A DNA stretch of 64,000 nt. Source: a virus. The position numbers and the translations under genes are program-made. Positions 29,501 to 37,011 of the stretch are shown piece by piece (within the stretch, counting starts at the first letter, position 1; the number at the start of each line of letters is the position of its first letter). Location: positions 39,228-103,227 of the IMG/VR virus record IMGVR_UViG_3300042288_000930; one strand, written 5' to 3'. A model generated the notes under the pieces. The model ran no database searches and was not told the origin of the DNA. It saw only the letters and a program-made list of their open reading frames with translations.

Positions 29501-32500
29501 CGAAGTTAACTGCGAAGTGATACTGGCGGAGAAATAATCAAAAAATGTGTATATACCAAAAGAAGATAAAAGAGAAGATACTGGTTTTCCTTTTACACTA
29601 GAAACTTCCGCTAAAATATCCTTACCACCAGAATTAGTGTAGTCAATATCTACAATACTTCCGATAGAAAAATTTGACGGGGAAGAAAAAACAGAAACAT
29701 CGGAGACAGAACCTGTTGTGATATCTTCAACGAAAGCTACTACCCCATCTCCATTATTTTCAGTTCTACTTGTTCTTAATCGAGTAATGTTGTTGGGTAA
29801 ATCATCTTGTGAGATAGTTTTATTGTAATTAGAATCTACAGGAATAGAATAGTAATTTTTCCCCAAGAAATAAGGATATGCTGGTACATTATTAGACTCT
29901 ATAGTTAGAAAATAGGCATACACTCCATCTGGATAATCTGGAGTAACACAAAATCTTCCGTTATTTTCATCCAAATCTCCGAAACGATGAGAATATTCAT
30001 AATCTTCAATAAACGATCCCAAAGCATACGCATTTGTTGATGGTCCCCCTGGTCTGTTTATTTTTAATCTATAACTAGAACGCATTCTAGTAATGGGTGA
30101 CTGTGGATTTCCTGGTGTCTGATATCCATATGGACCATATATTGGATTACCATCATAAGCATAACCAATAATTGGAGAATGTGTTAATGTTGATGCGACA
30201 TTACCGACATTATCTAAATTGTCGTTTAAAGCAACCCTTAAATCTTTTGGATTTGCGACATGAGAATATCCATATCCAAACGCTAAATTGTTGTTGATAA
30301 AATAATGCCCATAATTATTATCTAAGTTTGTCTTTAGTTTCTCAAATCTATTTTTTGTCCAAGTTCTAACAACAGAAATTGCCTGTGCTCCAGAACCAAT
30401 AGATTGAATTTCGATAGTTGTTGTTCGTGGATCATAAAACTTTCCTTCATTATTTTTGACAAATCCCGTGAGCTGACCTTCATCAGAAATTACAGCAGTG
30501 AAATCAGCGAATCTTCCTTTTCCTGAAGAATCTTTAACTACAACTCGTGGAGCGGTTGTATAGTACTCACCAGCGTTTGTTATTTTTATACTTGTAATTC
30601 TACCATTCGTGATGATTGGTTCTACAGTAGCATTTCTTCCTGAAGTTATAACTATTGTAGGAACGGGTGGGAAAAATCCACTTCCAGCACCAATAACATC
30701 AATTCTATCAATTGTGTCTCCAGATAATACCGCTTGAACGTTTGCTACTCCGCTAACTCCAGCACTATCAATCACCAAAACCTTTGGTGGGTTTAAATAT
30801 CCACTACCTTTGTTAGTTACTTGAATATTTGTGATCTCGCCAAAAGTTATTGTTTCTTCGTCTTTTACACCTCTTATGGGAACACCATTGATCAATACAC
30901 CGACATCTTTATTACTGGTTTCGTAAATCTCTGTAGTTCTTGTGGGAGTTTTTCTGATTAATTTTAAGTGTTTTTGGTCAGCAAGAGTAATATTCCATGT
31001 ATTCTTACCAATATTGTAATTAGGATACCCAGAAGAAGCAATATAATAATACTGTTCGTCTTCATAAACAGCGGAAACATTTACTGGTACTTCCGCTAAT
31101 GAAGTTATAGAAGAAAATGTGTTGTTTTCATTTAATAACCAACGAATACTATTTGTTTGCTTTCTGAAAATGATTGGATTTTTTGTTTCAAATCCAGATG
31201 GAGCAATCTGAATAGAATCTCCAACAGAAGAATATGGAGTTGGAGTTTTTTGGTCTAAATTATATAAAATACCTAAAATCAATAAACCCTTTGTTTGAGT
31301 AGCTCCTGTACTATCAATATAAGAAACAGAAACATTAGATTTCTCATATACAGGAGTATTTGCTGAATATGTTATTGGGTTTGAACCCCTTGATTCAATA
31401 ATAAATTGATTTACTGTTTTTGATCTAAATTTTACGATTTCTGTACCGACAACAAACTGCCCGCTTGTATTTTTCCACCCAGCAGTTGAATATACATTTA
31501 CTCTATTATTTGTAGAAGCGGTGGATAACAGTGGTGAGGTTAGGTATGTTTGCGAAATTACAGAAAATTGACCTATTACACTGGATTCTGCGAGGATAAC
31601 CTCGTAAAATCCCTCACCAATAGAAATAATATTATCAATAACAGCAGAAGCATAAAGAATAGAAGAATTACTGGGATCTTCTACTTGATTAATCCTGGAA
31701 CCAATTAATTGACGAATATCTGATACACTTCCTAAGATTTTAACTTTTAGCGAATAATTATTAATCCATTCGCCGCTCGAAGCTTTGTATGTTGAGTCTT
31801 TTGGATACCAAACCGTAGGGTCATTTGGTAAATCTGATGGAACTAAAGAATTGAATAAAAACTTGATTGATGACTCTGTTCCCTTAGCAGCATAAAACTT
31901 TTTGATATTCTTGATCAATAAAGATTTGTCTGCTGTTGTTTTAAGATTTGCTTCTGGGAAAGATGACAAATATTCTTTTTCAAAATTTTTAACTAAAGAA
32001 TATAGAAAAAGATTACTGATATTAAGGACAACATCTCCAGACAAAAATCCTACCGTTGTTGGTGTTCCTACACCAACTTGATTGTTTGGAACTGACTTAA
32101 AATCAATCGAAGAATAAAGATCACCTAGTTTAGTTGCTGCGCTTACATTTCTGTAACAGTTTACGAATGAAGTAGCAGTTTTGGTTTTGTAAAAAATAAC
32201 TTCGCTGCCAATCAGAACATATCCATTTGTACTTGGGAATGAAGAAGTATTTTCTACTAAAATCGTAGTATCTGTTGGTAATACGTTTTGCGTTAGAACA
32301 GTTTCTTGACGTAATAAATCGTGAGCATAAGTATCAATATCACGATACTTAACTACGTTATTAACTAAATCAAGAGGTTGTCCTGGCAACTCAAGTTGTT
32401 CATAATATTTCTGTATGAACGCAGAAAATTTAGGGTACTCAGATGCTATAAAATCTGGTAACTGATGATCAACGAGAGCAGAAAGACTTTTTACTTTGGA

Positions 32501-32506
32501 TGCCAT
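23558..32506 (-). CDS. Giant baseplate protein in the gp7 position, YHYH-containing (2982 aa)
   Basis: This 2982-residue frame lies between gp6 and gp8, exactly where T4 has gp7 (1032 residues). The N-terminus (ALVDHQLPDFIASEYPKFSA, then FIQKYYEQLE) is conserved in large cyanophage virion proteins. Residues about 770-870 carry a YHYH-type segment (SPIIGYAYDGNPIYGPYGY and, later, DGVYAYFLTIE). Many short repeats of the form ITNxGxGYxxPP (for example VTNKGSGYLNPP, LTNGGSGYLTPP) occur through the protein, as in beta-solenoid or multi-domain wedge proteins. Homology to gp7 is positional; sequence similarity was not demonstrated by eye. Confidence 0.8.
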   Translation of the reverse strand: MASKVKSLSALVDHQLPDFIASEYPKFSAFIQKYYEQLELPGQPLDLVNNVVKYRDIDTYAHDLLRQETVLTQNVLPTDTTILVENTSSFPSTNGYVLIGSEVIFYKTKTATSFVNCYRNVSAATKLGDLYSSIDFKSVPNNQVGVGTPTTVGFLSGDVVLNISNLFLYSLVKNFEKEYLSSFPEANLKTTADKSLLIKNIKKFYAAKGTESSIKFLFNSLVPSDLPNDPTVWYPKDSTYKASSGEWINNYSLKVKILGSVSDIRQLIGSRINQVEDPSNSSILYASAVIDNIISIGEGFYEVILAESSVIGQFSVISQTYLTSPLLSTASTNNRVNVYSTAGWKNTSGQFVVGTEIVKFRSKTVNQFIIESRGSNPITYSANTPVYEKSNVSVSYIDSTGATQTKGLLILGILYNLDQKTPTPYSSVGDSIQIAPSGFETKNPIIFRKQTNSIRWLLNENNTFSSITSLAEVPVNVSAVYEDEQYYYIASSGYPNYNIGKNTWNITLADQKHLKLIRKTPTRTTEIYETSNKDVGVLINGVPIRGVKDEETITFGEITNIQVTNKGSGYLNPPKVLVIDSAGVSGVANVQAVLSGDTIDRIDVIGAGSGFFPPVPTIVITSGRNATVEPIITNGRITSIKITNAGEYYTTAPRVVVKDSSGKGRFADFTAVISDEGQLTGFVKNNEGKFYDPRTTTIEIQSIGSGAQAISVVRTWTKNRFEKLKTNLDNNYGHYFINNNLAFGYGYSHVANPKDLRVALNDNLDNVGNVASTLTHSPIIGYAYDGNPIYGPYGYQTPGNPQSPITRMRSSYRLKINRPGGPSTNAYALGSFIEDYEYSHRFGDLDENNGRFCVTPDYPDGVYAYFLTIESNNVPAYPYFLGKNYYSIPVDSNYNKTISQDDLPNNITRLRTSRTENNGDGVVAFVEDITTGSVSDVSVFSSPSNFSIGSIVDIDYTNSGGKDILAEVSSVKGKPVSSLLSSFGIYTFFDYFSASITSQLTSTGITNYPVNVGGLGFSITIDAKDIPDYNLNTTDVLLRDGSILVLLPPSLDKCVKITTESPCYLYDGDTLTQSGTFASGKIIGNVFNGKTIILKEVTKNFEPSNTNFATSSIEVVNLVVDKISSYTADSEIFLTNGKQAIILSTSSNKINLASNTFVNGEPIIFSSAFAGLLTNKIYYVVNSSPTNFQVATTPNGPALLLPDISSPGSVVLSQRGYGVVLESTDQKNICKVRVQRGNFDVDATYFLRTNNLRDTVGSRIVQKIPLSSGIKVLTSTDKIAVLKTTENHGVSVNENIIVDIIPDDFNTTTTVYTRKRIYQKVKLSTPFYNKTLVDSGVGRIILLNSGSDYAYDTSGNSTLTNVELIFVDQTKCRGETGQIVSNISESVIGNPGNQNNARATLTVTNGLITSIIITSKGKFYKKGDILTISPSSGYQNPLSSSARSLLVEVDHAGFASSNTKLFLNEITSISNGDYLKIDSEIMEVVSINANENSVVVLRGQKNTIAADHIFNRIVSSESPQYKLGFNYQLGTTVADPFVDSYDPETGELVLTFESGNTITTINPITSSSFFYDQNTPRKLVGVVDVIESPKFKFEFSYDNVNWRKNPVIPIQKFYKYKFDTSHPSLAGSFLEFSPSGNLNILTNEVEKSIEKPGFANSFISLKIGFGANISSNNFSDKKISEFTNYYFYDKNNIIDSEKAYLRLIDDPLQGEHRIIYTTPSEMVYEVSNYPQYSGYGIISYTTTSTNAVGQINTIKLVNSGNSMSSVPVVAGVRPAASSECTVNIEWNPQTQSIIGVSIINPGRNYSKPKAIVVNGDGRNAVFDIRKSTDNSIAAVILVNGGTGFTYKPEVRIIETDVKLYFESTNIGIPKKVSIIQNGKAFNADYTTKRKITSHRILILKDFPEKAFFEGEIVEQYDGSVLIAKGYVSKDGWKEGSNILKLNRVEGEFRNNFQITGKTQLKTAKVTSSFVGEFNYDIKSYYDNLGYYASDKSKLSTSSQKLTDSNFYQDYSYVIRSRTPIDIWRALIKASTHPAGFKLFGEVFIESDAIARMKPNPPSLDSVSTIQLWDPQKNKVTVQNTYRTVTQSILNSSFMDVQRGKGALFVNSFDDAETSSFEIVLDPPFNGYFDSNGNRAGNKIFTMKILGSNNPVAVPQQENLVISLDGILQQPGLAFTVSNTQITFKEAPLGYRNNQGQSITPSQYVEGVDTPSQKFVGKILRYKDTTVNSQFFKKIKNISNQFDGVKTTFQLIDDSNNNIVLESGNNLLVTIDGVLQTAGITPTFPIDRSYYIRRTVTPNEIVFIEPPKSGQVFGAYSISSYEIAEIDTSLVDGITYGPFIMRRVINKKPLEVFIDNNILVFVDRVLQKKTKDYSIQGSSIRFTNPPLPGQKIVILYYYGRSVSTSITAFNYEEDTYFNLIKIDLNYVPPLAQYADRICYQGTSTTNYTAIGKAKGVSVTNTGSILYIESQNAPFDPSKNITIINGLASGLGDLTIPSSSIISVSDFERDDETLGILQKTNSGWLIGSSISRTSPNFIDIGDRIRVDGEKSYRKILSLPQKVFKTQYNSNSSIANNFFGRLSVTPNEEVGRGEGLSVTASIQNGSVTQLEWNDRNYSQYGLSRIQPGAYGYENAPKLIFVPQPLRDEGGTIISPAQGGGASGFAVESKGEIIDIILTNGGSGYLTPPRVYVAKGFDIIKNPEKKVTTKVELTFFPEIKTTLLVSALINLEYGFAVHEAESIISPTELLEPSRVITTGIHPLFETIPVADVKYDSSRSETQFNILISPNSVVSLKNQIVVNVHTLWENVKSTSVNSVKQEIVKSIPTGFSDTYAEPGISIVSFAPLTLGSTLKKFENGAFNDMGYLQLGGISLDQFDRLYGDITIEDFEVRSMSSKGVTEETLMNLGYGSTNELGAYLQMPLTTSSTIIYVANTNGFPSSGKLLVGDEIVTYTSKLVDRFIGVLRGQNNTTAKTHDAGDYLRTTN

Positions 32507-32512
32507 TTACTT

Positions 32513-34318
32513 CTATTCTTGAATTAGTGTAAAAGAACTCTTTTCAATGTCTACATCAAGATAAATTTGACGCTTTGCGATAATATCATTATATTGTGGT
32601 TTTAATCTTATTTCTATTTTGTTGTCGGAGAATGATCCCTTGATGATATTTAAATTATATAATCTGACATCACCTTTCGCATAATCAATTTCGCCTTGTT
32701 CAGAATTTAGGACTATCTTATCACCAGTTTGCGAATCTAAGCGATATAAAACTACTTTGGAACCTCTATCCTCAAGGTAAACAATATTATTTGGATATTG
32801 CTGAACAACAAATCCAGTAGACACTAAAGTTTGTGTATCAATGTCATCATCAAATGGATTACTCAAGCAAAATTCATAATAAGCACTACTATTTAATGCT
32901 GGATAAAAATCTTTTCTCATGATAACATCAGTCAAATTAGATTTGATTGCCTTTTCAGAAGCATCAATTGTGCTAATTGCTTTACTGTATCTAAATTTGC
33001 CACCAAATTTTTCAGTATCTGATAACTGAATATACTTAGTTAAATTAGAGATAACTTTTTCCTTAAGTTGATTTGAATTTAAGTTTGTTGAGGACTGGTC
33101 ATAATAGACTCTCGAATTCAATTCTACAAAAATAATTGAAGGGTCAACAATTTCAGGAGTGACAGCAGCCACCGCATATTTTTTAATTTCTTGTAGAATT
33201 AAATTTTTGGTGTACGATGAAAGAAAACTTAACTCTCTTGGTTTGATTGATACCTTTACTTTTCCATATTCAGGTGGATTATCTTCTTCGCCACCATATG
33301 AAATAATATCAGCGATTGCTGGGTATATTCTTCTTACAATCGCTTCATAGTCTAGTGTCGTAACAGCACGATTCTGCGCTCCAAAACTCGCTGGAGCGTT
33401 CTGTTTGATGCTTTCTATACTTTCTATGCCAGCGCCACCAAACGCCTTCGTGAGCGTTGTAACGTTATTAACAGCAACGGTGAAATTGGTATTTCCAGCA
33501 ACGTCTGCGATTAGACCGTTGTATGTAAAAACAGAAGCTCCATTCGTCGCATCGGCGTTTGTTGTTAAGTAACTTATTTCAATAACTTGACCAGCAATGA
33601 GTTTCTTACCAAAAATTCCGTCGCCAAATGTAATCTTATAATTTTCATCTTCAACTTCAGTGACAAAATATGTCGGAGAAGTGGCGCCAACATTTAAAAT
33701 ATTATCTGACTGTACAAATTTTTGAAAAGAAGAGGAATTAGAACTCTCATAAACATTGATTCTAATTGATGAGGTATCAATGTTTTGGTTTTGTAAAAGT
33801 ACGCTATATGAACCAGTATAAGCAGGAACAGTATATGTGTTTGAAATGTATAGTCCCTCGTAAATTTTAACGTCTGTGAAATTTACAGTATTGTCGGGCA
33901 AAACATTTGCCTGTACATCATCAAGTAAAACATATTGATATACAGTTTCATCTATATTTGTTAAAAATGAATTTCCTCTTTTTAAAAATACAGATTGTGG
34001 CAAGTTAACTCCACTTAGAATAATATTCAGATTTACAGCAGCTGATGCTGCCACCGCTGAACGTGGAGTGTAACCCAATTCTTTTGCTCTCGCAACAACA
34101 TTATCTCTTAAAGTTGCTGAGTCAAGAAAAGTCTCATTAACGCTCATGTTAGCGTTAAATGATGTGTAATACGTGTTATATGCCAACACGTCAAGCAATG
34201 TTCCAAGGGTTGATCCCTCGAAGTCATAATCAGTAAATTCAGAATTCGCTCTCAGATAATCTCTAAGAGCATTTTTTATTTCAAAATAATCTAAACTTGT
34301 TAACTGATTATATGCCAT
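32513..34318 (-). CDS. 6: Baseplate wedge subunit gp6
   Basis: This 601-residue protein has the gp6/baseplate-J layout. An N-terminal helical part reads FEGSTLGTLLDVLAYNTYYT, followed by NETFLDSATLRDNVVARAKE and LGYTPRSAVAA, the most conserved gp6 stretch. A central part reads GDGIFGKKL, and then ENPPEYGKVKVSIKPRE. Gp6 forms the inter-wedge ring of the baseplate. Its start overlaps the gp25 stop (TAATG), giving coupled synthesis of two direct partners. Confidence 0.95.
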   Translation of the reverse strand: MAYNQLTSLDYFEIKNALRDYLRANSEFTDYDFEGSTLGTLLDVLAYNTYYTSFNANMSVNETFLDSATLRDNVVARAKELGYTPRSAVAASAAVNLNIILSGVNLPQSVFLKRGNSFLTNIDETVYQYVLLDDVQANVLPDNTVNFTDVKIYEGLYISNTYTVPAYTGSYSVLLQNQNIDTSSIRINVYESSNSSSFQKFVQSDNILNVGATSPTYFVTEVEDENYKITFGDGIFGKKLIAGQVIEISYLTTNADATNGASVFTYNGLIADVAGNTNFTVAVNNVTTLTKAFGGAGIESIESIKQNAPASFGAQNRAVTTLDYEAIVRRIYPAIADIISYGGEEDNPPEYGKVKVSIKPRELSFLSSYTKNLILQEIKKYAVAAVTPEIVDPSIIFVELNSRVYYDQSSTNLNSNQLKEKVISNLTKYIQLSDTEKFGGKFRYSKAISTIDASEKAIKSNLTDVIMRKDFYPALNSSAYYEFCLSNPFDDDIDTQTLVSTGFVVQQYPNNIVYLEDRGSKVVLYRLDSQTGDKIVLNSEQGEIDYAKGDVRLYNLNIIKGSFSDNKIEIRLKPQYNDIIAKRQIYLDVDIEKSSFTLIQE

Positions 34319-34713
34319 TAGACTCTAGTTCTTTCTAGGAAGAGGGTAATACTGTCGGTTTTTTCTGGTAATCCAACAATAGAGTAATCAATCTCTACGT
34401 CATACCCATCATCACTATCATTTATATCAACACTTACTGAGTTTAATAGCACTCTTGGTTCAAACGCATTGATGGTATATTCGATTTCTTCTCTAATAGA
34501 AGTGGCATTAATGAAATCTAATGGTTCAAATAGTAGTTGGGTGATGCGACTGCCAATATTTGGATTGAAAAATCTTTCACCAGGGTAAGTGGTCAAGAGA
34601 TTTTCGACGGATTTTTTAATCGCAACGAAATCCTTGACCACCATAAGATCATTTGTAATAGGATTTTTAGCAAATGTAATGCTAAGATCTTTAAATGACC
34701 TACTTTCAGGCAT
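34318..34713 (-). CDS. 25: Baseplate wedge subunit gp25
   Basis: This is a 131-residue protein of normal gp25 length. It shows the gp25/lysozyme-like signatures KSVENLLTTYPGERFFNPNIGS and the EPR motif (FEPRVLL) that contacts gp6 and sheath initiators. It is the first gene of the gp25-gp6-giant unit, with a perfect late promoter 22 bp upstream. Confidence 0.95.
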   Translation of the reverse strand: MPESRSFKDLSITFAKNPITNDLMVVKDFVAIKKSVENLLTTYPGERFFNPNIGSRITQLLFEPLDFINATSIREEIEYTINAFEPRVLLNSVSVDINDSDDGYDVEIDYSIVGLPEKTDSITLFLERTRV

Positions 34714-34734
34714 GAGAATACTCTATTTTATTAT

Positions 34735-34742
34735 TATTTATA
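34735..34742 (-). promoter_or_regulatory. Late promoter upstream of gp25
   Basis: The minus strand reads exactly TATAAATA, in the 37 bp gap between the small gene ending at 34751 and gp25. Confidence 0.85.
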
Positions 34743-34750
34743 CCCCATTC

Positions 34751-34942
34751 TCAATGCCAACGCTCCACATAATCATCAAATCCACCCTTGCCCCCACAAG
34801 GTCTAGACATTCTATCTTCTGGTGGGTTGTTTTTTCTTGAGTTATTTGTCGGAGTCATCGCTCCATAGTCTGTAATTAGCTTTGTAGTACCCCAATTTTC
34901 TTTCATAAACGAAATATCGCGGTCTACTTGATATTTTGCCAT
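34751..34942 (-). CDS. Small unknown protein
   Basis: This gene encodes 63 residues starting at ATG 34942 behind a GGAG ribosome site. It is polar and basic in the C-terminal half (MSRPCGGKGGFDDYVERWH). No domain was recognised. It lies in the late virion region, so it may be a minor virion or assembly protein. Confidence 0.6.
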   Translation of the reverse strand: MAKYQVDRDISFMKENWGTTKLITDYGAMTPTNNSRKNNPPEDRMSRPCGGKGGFDDYVERWH

Positions 34943-34987
34943 CTGTTTTTCTCCAAAAAGGTTAAAACAGAACTTTTTACGGGGTTC

Positions 34988-35647
34988 CTATCCCGTTATA
35001 TCTTTTTCTTCGGTAGTTTTCCAAAAATATTCATCGGTATCCCCCAATCTTCCCCACTTCAGACCAATCTCAGTGCGATAAAACCGAGTAGATATCTTAA
35101 AATCGGGAGTTTTGGGTACTTCTGGCGTCCTAGACGGACTATAAACGCGCATACGATTGTTAGGATACAAGACAAATTGCCCATTTTCTAACAAAATACA
35201 GTTGTGAGACTTGTGCTCTTCGGGCAATTCACTTGTTCCACAGTCAATTTTGTCGTTGTATGGGTGATAATTGTCTAAGCTAAACAAATATTGCCCGCGC
35301 AACTGACCAAAATCGCGGGTGAAGACCTCAAAATCCAGTTCTCCAATGTGTTTTTTCTGTACACAGACGACTCCATAGCTCATACAATCCCAAAATTGTA
35401 GATTTTGAAGGTTCATATCTGGGTTTGGAGTCTGCGGAGAACCACAAAATGCGCTAATTGGTAGTTTATCGTAGAGTGCTCCGTATTCTGGGAGGTACGT
35501 TTCAAAATAAAAAGCACGCCCAGGTATGCTTTTCGCACATACCCAGACGCCCTCTACAAATTCACCATGACCATCTTGTAGGTCTCGCAAATATTCTTTA
35601 CGAACCCAGACCTTTTGAGGTGGCAGATTGGTGATTAATTGACTCAT
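34988..35647 (-). CDS. Conserved-looking cyanophage protein of unknown function
   Basis: This gene encodes 219 residues. It is rich in W, Y and F with many charged residues, and has no signal peptide or membrane segment. Segments such as YGALYDKLPISAFCG, LQFWDCMSYGVVCVQKK and LENGQFVLYPNNRMRVYSP look like a compact globular fold. It sits between a tiny basic protein and gp25 in the late region. The function is unknown; an enzymatic motif could not be named. Confidence 0.75.
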   Translation of the reverse strand: MSQLITNLPPQKVWVRKEYLRDLQDGHGEFVEGVWVCAKSIPGRAFYFETYLPEYGALYDKLPISAFCGSPQTPNPDMNLQNLQFWDCMSYGVVCVQKKHIGELDFEVFTRDFGQLRGQYLFSLDNYHPYNDKIDCGTSELPEEHKSHNCILLENGQFVLYPNNRMRVYSPSRTPEVPKTPDFKISTRFYRTEIGLKWGRLGDTDEYFWKTTEEKDITG

Positions 35648-35650
35648 TTT

Positions 35651-35794
35651 TTATGAACCCTGCCCACGATAGCGTTTTTTGCGTCCATTACGTGAGGATG
35701 CAGCAAGATTTGTATTTTTACTGCGACCTTGACGAGTACACTTAGGTTTTCCAGGGACATAACTTGACTTGTTGAAACTTGTTGTTTTTGCCAT
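35651..35794 (-). CDS. Tiny basic protein (47 aa)
   Basis: This gene was read from ATG 35794 to TAA 35651. The protein is very basic and polar, with stretches such as SSYVPGKPKCTRQGRSKN and NGRKKRYRGQGS. It lies 3 bp before the 219-residue gene and 6 bp after the PAAR-like gene. Composition suggests nucleic-acid binding or a packaged virion peptide. A longer frame over the same bases (35644-35853) looks like a shadow. Confidence 0.7.
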   Translation of the reverse strand: MAKTTSFNKSSYVPGKPKCTRQGRSKNTNLAASSRNGRKKRYRGQGS

Positions 35795-35800
35795 AATACA

Positions 35801-36145
35801 TTAATTCGAAAATACGTTACTTGTGACGGAGACAATTTTAATATTGTTCGCAATATTTAGTTGATCTCCGATATGTGCGATAGGTTGCTTCATGTGAAAC
35901 ACTGTGCCATCGGCTTTTACTACTCTTTCGACGGAGCATGTAGATGAAGGATTCGTACATGTGTTGCCTTGAGAAGGACTCAAAGATTCTCCATTTACCA
36001 TTACAGGAATTTTGTTGACATAAACTTTGTTACTACTTCCAGTTCCAGATAGTTCTCTCGGTGGAACTTGACAAGGGGTTGGGCATGTGCTTCCACTGTC
36101 AGATCCCCTATACGTTGCTACTGGTCTTCCTTTTCCTGCTGCCAT
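35801..36145 (-). CDS. Possible PAAR-like baseplate spike protein
   Basis: This gene encodes 114 residues. It begins MAAGKGRPVATYRGSDSG and contains GSSNKVYVNKIPVMVNGESL then a second half with KQPIAHIGDQLNI. Paired 'VxVNGxPV...GD' beta-hairpin repeats resemble PAAR spike-tip proteins (T4 gp5.4 type), which sharpen the central spike. Four cysteines are present (C21, C25, C63, C70). The fold assignment is tentative; a small unrelated virion protein remains possible. Confidence 0.6.
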   Translation of the reverse strand: MAAGKGRPVATYRGSDSGSTCPTPCQVPPRELSGTGSSNKVYVNKIPVMVNGESLSPSQGNTCTNPSSTCSVERVVKADGTVFHMKQPIAHIGDQLNIANNIKIVSVTSNVFSN

Positions 36146-36401
36146 TTGAACATTTTGTTCCTTTCAATTTATTTAGTTTGTCATACAAATCATCCAAAGC
36201 CTCATTGAGTTTTACATAATCCTCCCCTTCGGGTGGTTTGTACATGATAATGAATGGATCTGGTAGTTTTGTAAGGCGTTCTTCAATTTTTCTTATTCTT
36301 TTTTCTAGGCTTTGAAGTTGATTCTCCAAAACCCTGACCTGCTGATTCGTTTCGGATGTCAACAATTTGCTTAAGCTCGTCCTCCAAACTTGATTGTTCA
36401 T
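36108..36401 (-). CDS. Coiled-coil protein with basic tail
   Basis: Reading from ATG 36401 gives 97 residues. Residues 15-48 form a coiled coil (VRVLENQLQSLEKRIRKIEE), followed by LPDPFIIMYKPPEGEDYVKL and a basic tail (SNGSRKRKTSSNV). The start is uncertain: the frame is also open from ATG 36458, and both choices overlap the upstream gene by more than 100 bp. Confidence 0.6.
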   Translation of the reverse strand: MNNQVWRTSLSKLLTSETNQQVRVLENQLQSLEKRIRKIEERLTKLPDPFIIMYKPPEGEDYVKLNEALDDLYDKLNKLKGTKCSNGSRKRKTSSNV

Positions 36402-36627
36402 CCATCGTCTCTCCAAATGTTGCTGTGTCGGTGTAAATAAGTTCGCCAGTCTTATCAAATGTTGAAATCTCTAAAGAATCATCAGCATCATACAAACCAT
36501 TATACCACTTATCCGCTAAAGTTAACATGTGATCTGCTAATTTGTCATAATCATTAAATGATTGATCATCAATCACTTCACCGTTCTTGCCGATGATTTT
36601 GTACTGTATGGTTTTATCTTCAGTCAT
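36283..36627 (-). CDS. Acidic small protein with lysine-rich end
   Basis: This gene encodes 114 residues from ATG 36627, chosen because it overlaps the previous stop as ATGACTGA, a coupling arrangement. Residues 4-60 are acidic and aromatic (DYDKLADHMLTLADKWYNGL); the C-terminus is SKPRKKNKKN. It resembles small cyanophage proteins of the gp5.4/gp25 neighbourhood, function unknown. Confidence 0.7.
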   Translation of the reverse strand: MTEDKTIQYKIIGKNGEVIDDQSFNDYDKLADHMLTLADKWYNGLYDADDSLEISTFDKTGELIYTDTATFGETMDEQSSLEDELKQIVDIRNESAGQGFGESTSKPRKKNKKN

Positions 36628-36817
36628 TTTCTTCGCTTTCGTCAAAAAATTCGTCAACTTTTTCCAATGAAACTGAACCGTCTTTGTTCACTCTCCATTC
36701 TATTACATTACCTTCTTCCCAACCAACGGATTGAACAAGTTCGTCAGGTAACGTAAGAAAATATTCATCAAAATCTTCGTTGTATTCTACAGTTGTTTCG
36801 TATACTTTTGGTGTCAT
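36620..36817 (-). CDS. AbrB/SpoVT-like small DNA-binding protein
   Basis: This gene encodes 65 residues. The pattern YFLTLPDELVQSVGWEEGNV then IEWRVNKDGSVSLEKV matches the swapped-hairpin AbrB/MazE fold (LPxELxxxLGWxxGDxLxWxxxxDGxVxLxK). Members dimerise to bind DNA as transition regulators or antitoxins. It is the first gene of the small late block and sits at the border between virion genes and the early-type region. A regulatory role is inferred. No toxin partner is adjacent. Confidence 0.65.
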   Translation of the reverse strand: MTPKVYETTVEYNEDFDEYFLTLPDELVQSVGWEEGNVIEWRVNKDGSVSLEKVDEFFDESEEND

Positions 36818-36906
36818 AATTGTAACATAACTGACTTTATATAGTTAGTAAAAATATAAAATATGTTGCCTAAGCATACGTTGCTGTAAATATTCCAAAG
36901 CATTGT

Positions 36907-36954
36907 AAAAAGCAACCGAGTGAAATTTCAAATGTCTCTGAGATCCTCGGTTGC
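36907..36954 (-). terminator. Intrinsic terminator after the secreted-protein gene
   Basis: A perfect 9 bp stem, GCAACCGAG (36912-36920) and CTCGGTTGC (36946-36954), encloses a 25-nt loop with small internal palindromes. On the minus strand it is followed by TTTTT. It closes the transcript of the gene at 37012 before the virion module. Confidence 0.75.
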
Positions 36955-37011
36955 CAAATACAACGATTGTAAATTCTCGTTCGCTTACTAATACGTGAGT
37001 AACTTGCTCCA

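Noticed and set aside
23558-32506. Direct assignment of the 2982-residue protein as gp7
   Set aside because: Only the position between gp6 and gp8 supports it. No T4 gp7 motif could be aligned by eye, so no gene symbol was given.
35644-35853. 69-codon minus-strand frame
   Set aside because: It covers the 47-residue basic gene (35651-35794) in another frame. The shorter frame fits its neighbours with 3-6 bp gaps and has cleaner composition.
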